Of a stretch of 64,000 nucleotides of DNA, positions 50,927 through 58,885 are shown in pieces. This DNA is from CAVVNN01 sp963749605. GTDB taxonomy: Bacteria > Actinomycetota > Thermoleophilia > Solirubrobacterales > 70-9. The number at the start of each line of letters is the position of its first letter. The first letter of the stretch is position 1. Made by a program: the position numbers and the translations under genes. The notes beneath the pieces were generated by a model. It was given only the letters and a program-made list of their open reading frames with translations, was not told the DNA's origin and made no database searches. The stretch lies in contig CAVVNN010000002.1 of NCBI GenBank assembly GCA_963749605.1, positions 372,001 through 436,000 on the forward strand, in the 5' to 3' direction.

Positions 50927-52099
50927 GTGCAACGCAAGCCCCGGCTCGCAACGGCGATCAGTCTCGCCGCCCTCGCCCTCGCCCTCGTTGCGGCGGGTTG
51001 CGGAAGCTCCAGCTCCGACGAAAGCGGATCGAGCTCGTTCCGAGTCGGGCTCGAGGCGCCGCTCTCCGGCGAACAGTCGGTCCTCGGCAAGGGAATGCTG
51101 AAGGGAGCGCAGCTGGCTGCGACGCAGCTCAACACGCGCGGTGGGATCCTCGGCAAGCAGGTTGAAGTCGTCCCGATCGACGATGCCGCCGACCCCGCGA
51201 CGGGAGTGAAGGCGGCGAAGTCCGCCATCGCCGACGGCCTCGACGGCATCGTCGGCCCCTACAACTCCGGTGTCGGCGTCGAAACCCTGCCGCTCTACAT
51301 CGACGCGGACCTCGTGCCGATCAGGCTGACTTCGGACAACTCGACCAACGGCCTCGGCTTCACCCTGCAGCCGATGACCTACCAGATCGCACCGGTCGCC
51401 ACGCAGGCTCTGACCGATTGGCTCGGCGCCAAGACCGTCGCGATCGCCTACGACCCAACCCAGAACTACACGGTCTCGGTCTCGAAAGCAGTGAAGGGCT
51501 CGCTCGAAAAGGCCGGCGTGAAGGTGACCGCATACGAGAAGGTCCAGCCCGGCAAGAAGAGCTACACCGACGTGGTCAACAAGCTCGCAGCCGGAAATCC
51601 AGACGTCATCTACGCCGCCGTCTACTTCCCGGAGGGCGGCCTGATCGCCAAGGAGATGCACGAGGGCAACGTCAAGTCGCAGTGCATCGCCGACTACGGC
51701 TCATACGACACCGGCTTCGTCGAAACCGCCGGCGTGCCGGCGGCGCGGGCCTGCCCGGTGGTCGGCGTGCCGGCGCCCGAGGACTTCGCCGGCGCGGCCG
51801 CCAAGGTCGGCGAGTACCGAGCCAAGTTCGGCCAGGACCCCGGCACCTGGAGCCCCTACACCTACGACTCGCTGAACTTCCTCGCCTACGGCGTCAAGAA
51901 GGCGGGCGGCGCCGACTCCAAGAAGCTCACCGGCGCCCTCGACGGCGTCAAGGACTGGAAGGGCTGGACCGGGTCGATCGCGATCGACCCCCACAACGGC
52001 AACCGCCAGCCGGCGACCGTGGTGATCGTCGATACCGACGCGAAGGGAAACCTCCACGTCGACGCGAACTGGGCAAAGGCGGTCGGCGCGCCCTACTGA
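50927..52099 (+). CDS. Branched-chain amino-acid-type ABC substrate-binding lipoprotein
   Basis: A 390-residue periplasmic-binding-fold type I protein (LivJ/LivK-like). The lipoprotein signal is ALALALVAAGC. The mature part has VGLEAPLSGEQSVLGKGM, GILGKQVEVVPIDDAADP and GPYNSGV, typical of this family. No permease or ATPase genes for it are in the surrounding kilobases, so it may serve a transporter elsewhere or act as a sensor. GTG 50927 is preceded by GAAAGGA. Ligand unknown; amino acids, amides or short organic acids are possible. Confidence 0.9.
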   Translation: MQRKPRLATAISLAALALALVAAGCGSSSSDESGSSSFRVGLEAPLSGEQSVLGKGMLKGAQLAATQLNTRGGILGKQVEVVPIDDAADPATGVKAAKSAIADGLDGIVGPYNSGVGVETLPLYIDADLVPIRLTSDNSTNGLGFTLQPMTYQIAPVATQALTDWLGAKTVAIAYDPTQNYTVSVSKAVKGSLEKAGVKVTAYEKVQPGKKSYTDVVNKLAAGNPDVIYAAVYFPEGGLIAKEMHEGNVKSQCIADYGSYDTGFVETAGVPAARACPVVGVPAPEDFAGAAAKVGEYRAKFGQDPGTWSPYTYDSLNFLAYGVKKAGGADSKKLTGALDGVKDWKGWTGSIAIDPHNGNRQPATVVIVDTDAKGNLHVDANWAKAVGAPY

Positions 52100-52225
52100 T
52101 AGCCGACGCGCATATCATCCGCGGCGTCATACCGCGGCTGGCGCGCCCGGCGATCGACCCGAGATCGATCCCTCGGCCTGCGCCGGCCGATCGGACCAGA
52201 ACCTCCACAACCGAGAGGAGCGACC

Positions 52226-52432
52226 GTGAAGTACGTGCCTCGAGTCGACGAGAACGCGTGCGCCGCACACGGTGACTGCGTCGACATCGCGCCGGCGGTG
52301 TTCGCGCTGAATGAGACCGCACACGTGGTCGGCGACGGACCCCCCGACCTGATCATGGAGGCTGCCGAGGCCTGCCCGTCGGTCGCGATCGCGGTGATAG
52401 ACGAAGAGACCGGCGAACAGGTATTTCCTTAG
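52226..52432 (+). CDS. Ferredoxin, 3Fe-4S/P450-type
   Basis: A 68-residue acidic ferredoxin. It has Cys12 and Cys18 in CAAHGDC and a third Cys in EACPSVAI; the second position of the usual 4Fe-4S motif is not Cys (AH), which fits a 3Fe-4S cluster, though a non-Cys ligand to 4Fe-4S is known in such proteins. Related ferredoxins supply electrons to bacterial P450s. The window's P450 lies at 34 kb, not adjacent. GAGAGGAG lies upstream of the ATG. Confidence 0.92.
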   Translation: MKYVPRVDENACAAHGDCVDIAPAVFALNETAHVVGDGPPDLIMEAAEACPSVAIAVIDEETGEQVFP

Positions 52433-52436
52433 CCGA

Positions 52437-53021
52437 GTGAGGATGACGGCGCCCTCGCGATTGACGCTCTTGCTCGCCGCCGGGCTCCTCGTTGCGCTGA
52501 TCGCCGGCTGCGGCGGCGACAGGCGACGGGGGGAGAGCGAGACGACGGCTGTCGCGACCGCGCCGGCGGCTCCCGCGCCGGCGGCCCGAAACCAGGCCAG
52601 CAAGGGCGGCCCGGCGATCGCGACCAAGATCGCGGATCCCGCCCGCCGCGCCTACGTGGATCGCGTGGACTCGATCTGCAGGCGCCTCGACCCCGAGCGG
52701 GGCACGGCGCAGGAGCGGGTCGCCAAGTCGGCGCGACCCGAGGAGGCCGCGAAGGCCTACGACGAGACGATCGCGCTCGGCTGGAAAGAGCTGCGACAGA
52801 TCGAAGCGATCCCGGTCCCACCCGGCGAACAGGCGCTTCTGCGGGCAAACGTCTTCGACGCGATCAGGCGGCAGCTCACCGTGCGGCGGCGCATCGACCG
52901 GGCGCTGGCGGCGGTTGACGTCCCGCGGCTGCGAACCCTGCGCAGTGAGCTCGACGACTTGACGCGCTCCCTGGGCGGGTTTGCGCGCGGCTACGGATTC
53001 CGGGTCTGCGGGGAGGATTGA
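52437..53021 (+). CDS. Hypothetical lipoprotein
   Basis: 194 residues from GTG 52437 (ATG 52443 also possible). The signal ends in a lipobox LIAGC. A low-complexity Pro/Ala linker leads to a helical domain (about 60-194) rich in Arg and Glu with two cysteines (SICRR and RVCGE) that could be paired. No family recognised. It follows the ferredoxin by 4 bp and precedes the next gene by 6 bp, so it shares their transcript. Confidence 0.75.
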   Translation: MRMTAPSRLTLLLAAGLLVALIAGCGGDRRRGESETTAVATAPAAPAPAARNQASKGGPAIATKIADPARRAYVDRVDSICRRLDPERGTAQERVAKSARPEEAAKAYDETIALGWKELRQIEAIPVPPGEQALLRANVFDAIRRQLTVRRRIDRALAAVDVPRLRTLRSELDDLTRSLGGFARGYGFRVCGED

Positions 53022-53027
53022 GGCCGA

Positions 53028-53342
53028 ATGCCTGAGCAGCCCGAGGAGCAGCGGCAAGAGGCGGGCGGAGCGCAGTCGGGCGGAGCGCAGGCTCCGGCGG
53101 CCCGGCCCACTCGGCAGCGCCGCCCCCCGCCGAGCCCGCTCTCGGTGATCACCGCCACGCTCGGCCTCTTCTTCGTCGTCCTGACCCTGCTGGCGATCCA
53201 GGTGCGCAACGGCAGGGACCCGGCGCTGGGGCCCGGCCCCGCGGTCCCGGCGCTCACCCAGCCGGTCGCGGGCGGCAAGGGCGCCCAGGCCCAGCAGGCG
53301 ACCGCGATCGTCACCCGCACCTCCCCGGCCCCTCCACCATGA
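53028..53342 (+). CDS. Small proline-rich single-span membrane protein
   Basis: 104 residues. A cytoplasmic Gln/Pro-rich head (to about residue 40) is followed by one membrane helix (LSVITATLGLFFVVLTLLAI) and an extracytoplasmic Pro/Ala tail. No family recognised. It overlaps the next gene by ATGA. It sits in the ferredoxin-to-ferric-reductase run, so a membrane-redox accessory role is possible but unproven. Confidence 0.7.
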   Translation: MPEQPEEQRQEAGGAQSGGAQAPAARPTRQRRPPPSPLSVITATLGLFFVVLTLLAIQVRNGRDPALGPGPAVPALTQPVAGGKGAQAQQATAIVTRTSPAPPP

Positions 53343-53569
53343 GGGCCGCGGCCGGAGAGCGAATCGCGTCGCCGTCCTCTGGCGGCCCCGGCTTGCGGGC
53401 GCGGATCGCCGCCGCGGCCGTGGTGCTCGCCCTCGCCGCGCTGGCCGCCTACACCGTGTTCAGCGGCCCCACCACGGTGCCTGTAAAGGCTCCCACCGCC
53501 GCGCCGGCGCAGTCTGCTCCGCCCGGAGGGCAGGAGCTCGAGAGGGAGGGAGGTGGACGCGGTGACTGA
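53339..53569 (+). CDS. Small single-span membrane protein
   Basis: 76 residues with one helix (about 22-42, AAAAVVLALAALAAYTVFSG) and an extracytoplasmic Pro/Ala-rich tail, similar in design to the gene before it. ATGA overlap upstream; it overlaps the start of the ferric-reductase-like gene. No function assigned. Confidence 0.68.
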   Translation: MRAAAGERIASPSSGGPGLRARIAAAAVVLALAALAAYTVFSGPTTVPVKAPTAAPAQSAPPGGQELEREGGGRGD

Positions 53570-54167
53570 GCCCGATCCCGCCAAGTACCCGTGGTGGCTC
53601 GCCTCTCGCTCGGCTGGGATCGTGGCCTTCCTCCTCATCACGGCCGCCGTTCTGATCGGGCTGTTCATGGCGTCGAGCGTCTCCCGGCGCCCCGGGCTCA
53701 AGCGCACGCTCGTGAAAGTCCACGAGCAGGTGGCGCTGGCCGCCCTCGTCGCGATCGGCGCGCATGGCGTCCTTATGCTCGGCGACGCCTGGCTGCGGCC
53801 CGGCATCACCGGGATCGCGATCCCGTTCACGATCGCCTACCGGCCGTTGTGGACAGGCCTCGGCATCCTGGCCGGGTACCTGACGCTCCTGCTCGGGCCG
53901 ACCTTCTACCTGCGCCGGCGGATCGGCGCCCGGCGCTGGCGCCAGATCCATCGAGTCATAGTCGTGGTCTTCGTCCTCGCCGTCGCCCACTCGCTCGGGT
54001 CGGGAACCGACGGCGCCAGCCTCTGGTTCAGGGCGCTGGCGATCGCGAGCGCATCCGCTGTGGCCGTCCTGCTCGCTCTCCGCTACGGGCGAAAAGCTCC
54101 TCGCCGGACGAGCGCCGCAACCCGTCTGAAGCCGGGCGCGGCGAGCGATTCCCAGAGCCCCGCATAG
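53562..54167 (+). CDS. Ferric reductase-like transmembrane protein
   Basis: 201 residues from GTG 53562, chosen because GGGAGG ends 8 bp before it; a GTG at 53553 is nearer. Five to six membrane helices carry probable heme-ligand histidines: VHEQVALAALVAIGAHG, WRQIHRVIVVV and AVAHSLG. This is the FRD/cytochrome b-type membrane domain without the cytosolic flavin domain, as in MsrQ or YedZ-like proteins. It would pass electrons across the membrane; the partner is unknown. Preceded by two small membrane proteins and a ferredoxin. Confidence 0.85.
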   Translation: MTEPDPAKYPWWLASRSAGIVAFLLITAAVLIGLFMASSVSRRPGLKRTLVKVHEQVALAALVAIGAHGVLMLGDAWLRPGITGIAIPFTIAYRPLWTGLGILAGYLTLLLGPTFYLRRRIGARRWRQIHRVIVVVFVLAVAHSLGSGTDGASLWFRALAIASASAVAVLLALRYGRKAPRRTSAATRLKPGAASDSQSPA

Positions 54168-54183
54168 CCCTCTGGCGTCGCGG

Positions 54184-54480
54184 CTAGCGCAGCCTCCGCC
54201 GCAGTCGTTGCCAGAGCGACGGCGGGCGGGGTTGGGTGCGCTGCCACTCGTCCCGGGTCGGCAGGCGGCCGGCCTTGCGCTCCGCCAGGACGCAGGCCGT
54301 GTGGGCATGGCGGCGGCGCTCGCCATCCCCCTCCGGCGCGACCAGGATGTGCTCGCTGAGGGCGGGGAGATGGTTGCCGCAGAAAGGGCAGCGGTAGGTG
54401 GCCGGCTTGTGGTTCTGCGCCCGGCGCATCGCCCACCAGCGCGCCTGCTCCTGTCGCCGTCGGGGCGAGGACATCGCCAT
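54184..54480 (-). CDS. Small zinc-finger-like protein
   Basis: About 98 residues from ATG 54480 (a TTG- or ATG-based longer start reaches 54513). It has CPFCGNHL and, further on, HAHTACVLAER, giving CxxC plus His/Cys, a likely single zinc site. Both ends are very basic (SSPRRRQEQARWW and SLWQRLRRRLR), which suggests nucleic-acid or ribosome contact. Similar in spirit to the zinc protein at 27954. Function unknown. Confidence 0.72.
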   Translation of the reverse strand: MAMSSPRRRQEQARWWAMRRAQNHKPATYRCPFCGNHLPALSEHILVAPEGDGERRRHAHTACVLAERKAGRLPTRDEWQRTQPRPPSLWQRLRRRLR

Positions 54481-54514
54481 ACAGTGACGGCTCCCCTTTA
54501 GGCTTTTTCGCATC

Positions 54515-54540
54515 TAGACGATTATGCGTTTAATCGTCTA
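54515..54540. repeat. Perfect 10-bp-arm palindrome overlapping the Fic remnant start
   Basis: TAGACGATTA (54515-54524) and TAATCGTCTA (54531-54540) around TGCGTT. The ATG of the remnant (54524) lies at the edge of the left arm. It is AT-rich against the surroundings and could be a regulator operator or a recombination scar. Confidence 0.6.
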
Positions 54541-54808
54541 CCTGGGCAGCCACACCCAGGAGTACTACGCCGCATTGCGCGAGGCACAGGGGGGAGCTAT
54601 CAACCACTGGTCGAGGCTCGCAACTGGCCGGAGCGACTGGCGATCGCGCTTGAGCAGAGCCTCGCCGGTGGAACCGACCGGGGCAAATACGGGGAAGAGG
54701 CGGACGTGTCGCCCGCCACCGCGAGCGCCGACTTCAGACGTCTGCTCGACGCCGGGCTCGTGGAGCAACGGGGACTCAATCCAGATCGCAGGGATGCAAG
54801 CTTCTCAA
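54524..54808 (+). pseudogene. Fic-family C-terminal remnant
   Basis: The first frame reads YLGSHTQEYYAALREAQGG, like the segment after the Fic catalytic core. A missing G in a six-G run (54589-54594) shifts the frame; with seven Gs it continues SYQPLVEARNWPERLAIALE, then a winged helix GKYGEEADVSPATASADFRR followed by LLDAGLVEQRG, the usual Fic C-terminal DNA-binding-like domain. The HPFxxGNGR catalytic motif is absent and the end runs into tRNA-Pro. It is therefore a truncated relic. The family assignment is from pattern memory. Confidence 0.6.
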
Positions 54809-54882
54809 TCGGGGCGACTGGATTTGAACCAGCGACCGCTCGGCCCCCAGCCGAGTGCGCTACCAGACTGCGCCACGCCCCG
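54809..54882 (-). tRNA. tRNA-Pro (anticodon GGG)
   Basis: Acceptor CGGGGCG/CGCCCCG, D arm GCGC/GCGC, anticodon stem CTCGG/CCGAG with loop CTGGGGG (anticodon GGG), T arm GCTGG-TTCAAAT-CCAGT. Discriminator A, no CCA. First of a five-tRNA cluster. Confidence 0.95.
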
Positions 54883-54928
54883 TGGTTAACTTGCATTCTG
54901 CCGGATTGGCGGCAGACTGTCCCGTCGC

Positions 54929-54999
54929 GCGGCGGTAGCTCAACGGTAGAGCCTCAGCCTTCCAAGGCGATGACGCGAGTTCGATTCTCGTCCGCCGCT
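54929..54999 (+). tRNA. tRNA-Gly (anticodon TCC), irregular anticodon stem
   Basis: Acceptor GCGGCGG/CCGCCGC, D arm GCTC/GAGC, loop CTTCCAA (anticodon TCC), T arm GCGAG-TTCGATT-CTCGT. The anticodon stem TCAGC/GGCGA has two mismatches (A-C and G-G) where GCTGA would be expected. Either a degenerate gene or an error in the sequence. Confidence 0.85.
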
Positions 55000-55014
55000 T
55001 TCCAGCCGGTCGAG

Positions 55015-55086
55015 CGGGGGAGCCGGGATTCGAACCCGGATTCATGGTTTTGGAGACCATGCGCATAGCCGTTAACTCACTCCCCC
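55015..55086 (-). tRNA. tRNA-Trp-like (anticodon CCA), weak D arm
   Basis: Acceptor GGGGGAG/CTCCCCC, anticodon stem ATGGT/ACCAT with loop CTCCAAA (anticodon CCA) and T arm CCGGG-TTCGAAT-CCCGG are all perfect. The D stem would be AGTT with TGCG, of which only the middle pairs form, although the loop keeps A-A-C-G-G-C-T-A. It differs from the usual bacterial tRNA-Trp and may be a divergent second copy. Confidence 0.8.
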
Positions 55087-55156
55087 GAGGGAATCCCGGC
55101 ATGCTAGCCGGGCCGATGCGGTCGCCACGCTCCAACCGCCCGGCTGGTGTCGGCGA

Positions 55157-55240
55157 TGCGGGCGGAGGGACTTGAACCCCCACGGGCCGAAGCCCACCAG
55201 GACCTAAACCTGGCGCGTATACCAATTCCGCCACGCCCGC
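55157..55240 (-). tRNA. tRNA-Leu (anticodon TAG)
   Basis: Class II. Acceptor GCGGGCG/CGCCCGC, D stem GCG/CGC, anticodon stem CCAGG/CCTGG with loop TTTAGGT (anticodon TAG), variable hairpin GGGCTTCGGCCC and T arm GGGGG-TTCAAGT-CCCTC. Discriminator A, no CCA. Confidence 0.95.
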
Positions 55241-55301
55241 GTGGCTGCCCCTGAACGGGGCTTAACGCGCAACCAATGCCGCGCTGTCGCCGATAGATTC
55301 T

Positions 55302-55844
55302 ATGATCGGCGCCGTGGCGGTAGGAGAGCTCAGGCCTGGTTACGAACTGTGGCGGCCGAATCGGGAGAAGCCGCAGTCGATCGCGACCAAGCTCGTGGTC
55401 GTCTTCCTGCTCCTTGCGACGGCCGCAATCGCGGCGGTGGTGACGATCACCGGCTTCTCGCTGCTCTCCGGCGGCGGCACGATGGGGCTCATCTGCTTTG
55501 TCTTCGCCGGCCTCTACGCGCTCTTCGCCTTCTTCGTCGCCCGCTGGAACCGCGGCATCCTCCCGGTCGCCGCGGCGCTCTCGATGATCCTGACGATCTT
55601 CTGCCTCGTCGGCGCCAACAGCTGGTTCGCCCGCGAAAAGGCGGGCTTCGACGAAGGGCTGCTGTCGAGCTCGGCGATCGGCCTGCTCGTCGTCATCCTC
55701 GGCCTGCTGCAACTCGTCTTGATCGCCGCCGCCTTCTACGCCTTCAGCCAGGAATGGCAGGTCGAGGAGGAGCGCCTGATCGGCTCCGGCGAGGACTACG
55801 GCGCCGGCGCCCCACCCGACGACGGCGCCCCGCAGCCTGCCTGA
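55302..55844 (+). CDS. Four-helix membrane protein, unknown function
   Basis: 180 residues from ATG 55302. Membrane segments are near 28-52, 58-78, 84-104 and 122-148, followed by an acidic/Pro-rich tail (EEERLIGSGEDYG). No family recognised. It lies alone inside the tRNA cluster, between tRNA-Leu(TAG) and tRNA-Leu(CAA), both on the other strand. Confidence 0.75.
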   Translation: MIGAVAVGELRPGYELWRPNREKPQSIATKLVVVFLLLATAAIAAVVTITGFSLLSGGGTMGLICFVFAGLYALFAFFVARWNRGILPVAAALSMILTIFCLVGANSWFAREKAGFDEGLLSSSAIGLLVVILGLLQLVLIAAAFYAFSQEWQVEEERLIGSGEDYGAGAPPDDGAPQPA

Positions 55845-55879
55845 GGCCGCACTGACCGCCTTGCGCCTTTGGTCCCTTA

Positions 55880-55963
55880 TGCCGGAGGTGGGACTCGAAC
55901 CCACAAGCCCTTTCGGGCAATTGATTTTGAATCAATCGCGTATGCCGATTCCGCCACTCCGGC
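55880..55963 (-). tRNA. tRNA-Leu (anticodon CAA)
   Basis: Class II. Acceptor GCCGGAG/CTCCGGC, D stem GCG/CGC, anticodon stem ATTGA/TCAAT with loop TTCAAAA (anticodon CAA), variable hairpin GCCCGAAAGGGC and T arm GTGGG-TTCGAGT-CCCAC. Discriminator A, no CCA. Third leucine tRNA in the window. Confidence 0.95.
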
Positions 55964-56054
55964 GCAAAGCGAAAGATAGACCGAGACGCGGGTGGGACGT
56001 CATCCGTCGACGCCGCCGATCAGCCAAGTCCGGTCTAGACTCCCGCGGCGGGGA

Positions 56055-56894
56055 ATGAGGATCCATCACCTCAGCTGCGGGTCGCTGTGTCCACACGGGG
56101 CGCGCCTGATCGTCGGCGAGGGCGGGCTGCTGGCGCCGGCCAAGCTCGTCTGCCACTGCCTGCTGATCGAGACGGACGACAGCCTCGTCCTGGTGGACAC
56201 CGGCTTCGGCGCCGAGGACGCGCGCAACCGGGGCCGGCTCGGCGTCGCCTTCCGCGCGCTGCGGGCGCGTCCGGCGCTCGAGGAGACGGCCGTCAGGCAG
56301 CTGGAGGCGCTCGGCTTCTCCTCGAGCGACGTCCGCCACATCGCGACCACCCACCTCGACCCGGACCACTCCGGCGGCCTCCCCGACTTTCCCGACGCCG
56401 ACATCCACGTCTTCGGTCCGGAGCTGGACGCGGCATTGAACCCGAGCCTGCGCGACGGCCCCCGCTACAAGCGCGTTCACTGGAAGCACAACCCCAACTG
56501 GGTCCGCCACGACGGAGGCGGCGAGGACTGGTTCGGCTTCGAGGGCGTGCGGATCCTGCCGGGGATCGGCGCCGAGGTGCTCCTGATCCCACTGATCGGC
56601 CATACCCGTGGCCATACGGCGATCGCGGTCCACGACGGCGACCGCTGGCTGCTGCATTGCGGCGACGCCTACTTCAACCATGGCGAGCTCGCCACCCCCC
56701 CGTCCTGCCCTCCCGCCCTCCGCCTCTTCCAGGCTGTGCTGGCCGCCGACAACTCCGCACGCAAGGCCAACCGCGAGCGGCTGCGCGAGCTGGCCGCAAC
56801 CCACGGCGACGACGTCACCCTCCTCTGCGCCCATGACCCCTACGAGCTGGAGCGGGAACAGGCGCGAGCCGGCGCGGCAGCCGCGACCGAGTGA
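56055..56894 (+). CDS. Metallo-beta-lactamase-fold hydrolase (lactonase-like)
   Basis: 279 residues from ATG 56055 (MRIHHLSCGS). The metal motif is TTHLDPDHSGG (HxDxDH; a variant of HxHxDH in which the second ligand is Asp), with further ligands in GHTRGHT and HCGDAYF. The architecture resembles quorum-quenching lactonases, but the motif change and context leave the substrate open. The stop overlaps the acetoacetyl-CoA synthetase start (GTGA), so the two are coupled. Confidence 0.86.
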   Translation: MRIHHLSCGSLCPHGARLIVGEGGLLAPAKLVCHCLLIETDDSLVLVDTGFGAEDARNRGRLGVAFRALRARPALEETAVRQLEALGFSSSDVRHIATTHLDPDHSGGLPDFPDADIHVFGPELDAALNPSLRDGPRYKRVHWKHNPNWVRHDGGGEDWFGFEGVRILPGIGAEVLLIPLIGHTRGHTAIAVHDGDRWLLHCGDAYFNHGELATPPSCPPALRLFQAVLAADNSARKANRERLRELAATHGDDVTLLCAHDPYELEREQARAGAAAATE

Positions 56895-58871
56895 CCGCTC
56901 GGCCGGCCGAAAAGCTCTGGGAGCCGCCGGCTGAGCTGGTCGAGCGGGCGCGGACTGACCGAGTACATGCGCTGGCTGGAGGCCGAGCGGGGGCTGAGGT
57001 TCGACGGGTACGAGGAGCTCTGGCGCTGGTCGGTCGACGACCTCGAGGGGTTCTGGGGGTCGATCTGGGACTTCTTCGAGGTGCGGGCCGACGGCGACCG
57101 GTCGCAGGTCCTCGCATCGCGCGCGATGCCCGGCGCGAAGTGGTTCCCCGACACCCGCCTCAACTACGCCGAGCACGTCTTCGCCGGCAAGGAGGACGCC
57201 GAGACGGCGATCCTGCACGCCTCCGAGCTGCGCCAGCTCACCGAGCTGAGCTGGGCCGAGCTGCGCACCCAGGTCGCCGCCCTCGCCGCGGGGCTGCGCG
57301 GCCTCGGCGTGCAGCGCGGCGACCGCGTCGTCGCCTACATGCCGAACATTCCCGAGGCGATCGTCGCCTTCCTCGCCGCCGCGAGCGTCGGCGCGGTCTG
57401 GTCCAGCTGCTCGCCCGACTTCGGCTCCGCCAGCGTCGTCGACCGCTTCGCCCAGATCGAGCCCAGGGTCCTCTTCGCCGTCGACGGCTACCGCTACGGC
57501 GGCAAGGACTTCGACCGCCGCGAGACGATCGCCCGCCTCCAGGCGGAGATGCCGAGCCTCGAGCACACCGTCGTCCTCCCCTACCTCGATCCCGAGCCCG
57601 ACCTCTCCCCCCTGCGCGACGCGATGCGCTGGGAGGAGCTGCTGGCCGCCGGCGAGGGCGCCGAGCTGCGCTTCGAGCGCGTCCCCTTCGACCACCCGCT
57701 CTGGGTCCTCTACTCCTCCGGCACCACCGGCCTGCCGAAGGCGATCGTCCAGGGCCAGGGCGGCATCCTGCTCGAGCACCTGAAGAAGCTCAACCTCCAC
57801 GTCGACGCCCACCCCGGCGACCGCCTCTTCTGGTTCACGACGACCGGCTGGATGATGTGGAACTTCCTCGTCTCCGGCCTGCTCACCCGCGCCGCGATCG
57901 TCCTCTACGACGGCAACCCCGGACACCCGGACATGGACGTGCTCTGGGAGCTGGCCGAGCGGGCCGGCGTGACGATGTTCGGCACCAGCGCCTCCTACAT
58001 CTCCGCCTGCATGAAGGCCGGCGTCGAGCCCGGGGCCGGGCGCGACCTCAGCCGCCTCGGCGCGGTCGGCTCGACCGGCTCCCCCCTCTCCCCCGAGGGC
58101 TTCGACTGGATCTACGAGCACGTCGGCGCCGGCACCTGGCTCTTCTCGACCAGCGGCGGCACCGACCTCTGCACGGCATTCGTCGGCGGCACCCCGCTCC
58201 TCCCCGTCTACCGCGGCGAGCTGCAGGCGCGGGCCCTCGGCGCCGCGGTCGAGGCCTGGGACGAAGACGGCAACGCCGTGATCGACGAGGTCGGCGAGCT
58301 GGTCGTCACCGAGCCGATGCCCTCGATGCCCGTCTGCTTCTGGGGCGACCCCGACGGCAGTCGCTACCGCGCCAGCTACTTCGAGCACTACCCCGGCGTG
58401 TGGCGCCACGGCGACTGGATCGAAATCACCTCGCGCGGGACCGCGGTGATCTACGGCCGCTCGGACTCGACCATCAACCGCTCCGGCGTCCGCATGGGGA
58501 CGAGCGAGATCTACCGCGCCGTACTCGGCCTCGACGACGTCGTCGACGCGCTCGTCGTCGACATCCCCCGCCCCGGCACCGAGGGCTGGATGCCGCTCTT
58601 CGTCGTCCTGCGCGAGGGAGCCGAGCTAGACGACGCGCTGCGCAGGGAGATCGCCCGCCGCGTTCGCGAGCAGTGCTCCCCTCGCCACGTCCCCGACGAG
58701 GTCTTCGAGATCGCCGAGGTTCCCCGCACCCTCAGCGGCAAGGCCCTGGAGGTGCCGGTGAAGCGGATCCTGATGGGCGCCCCCGCGGAGGAGGCGGCCA
58801 GCCGCGACTCGCTCGCCAACCCGGCGGCGCTGGATTACTTCACCGAGATGGCCGCAACGCTCGGCACCTGA
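56891..58871 (+). CDS. aacS: Acetoacetyl-CoA synthetase (single frameshift near 56954)
   Basis: An adenylate-forming ligase activating acetoacetate to acetoacetyl-CoA. The GTG 56891 reading gives AEKLWEPPAELVERAR; one extra A then breaks the frame, and the rest (LTEYMRWLEAERGLRF and onward) continues in the +1 frame, about 659 residues in total. AMP-binding motifs are YSSGTTGLPKAIVQG, TTTGWMMWN (diagnostic for AacS) and YGRSDSTINRSGVRMG, with the C-terminal lysine in LSGKALEVPVKR. If the break is real, translation could restart at ATG 56967, losing 25 residues. It sits with HMG-CoA lyase and a carboxylase, fitting ketone-body/leucine use. Confidence 0.9.
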
Positions 58872-58885
58872 CGCAACTCCAGCCG

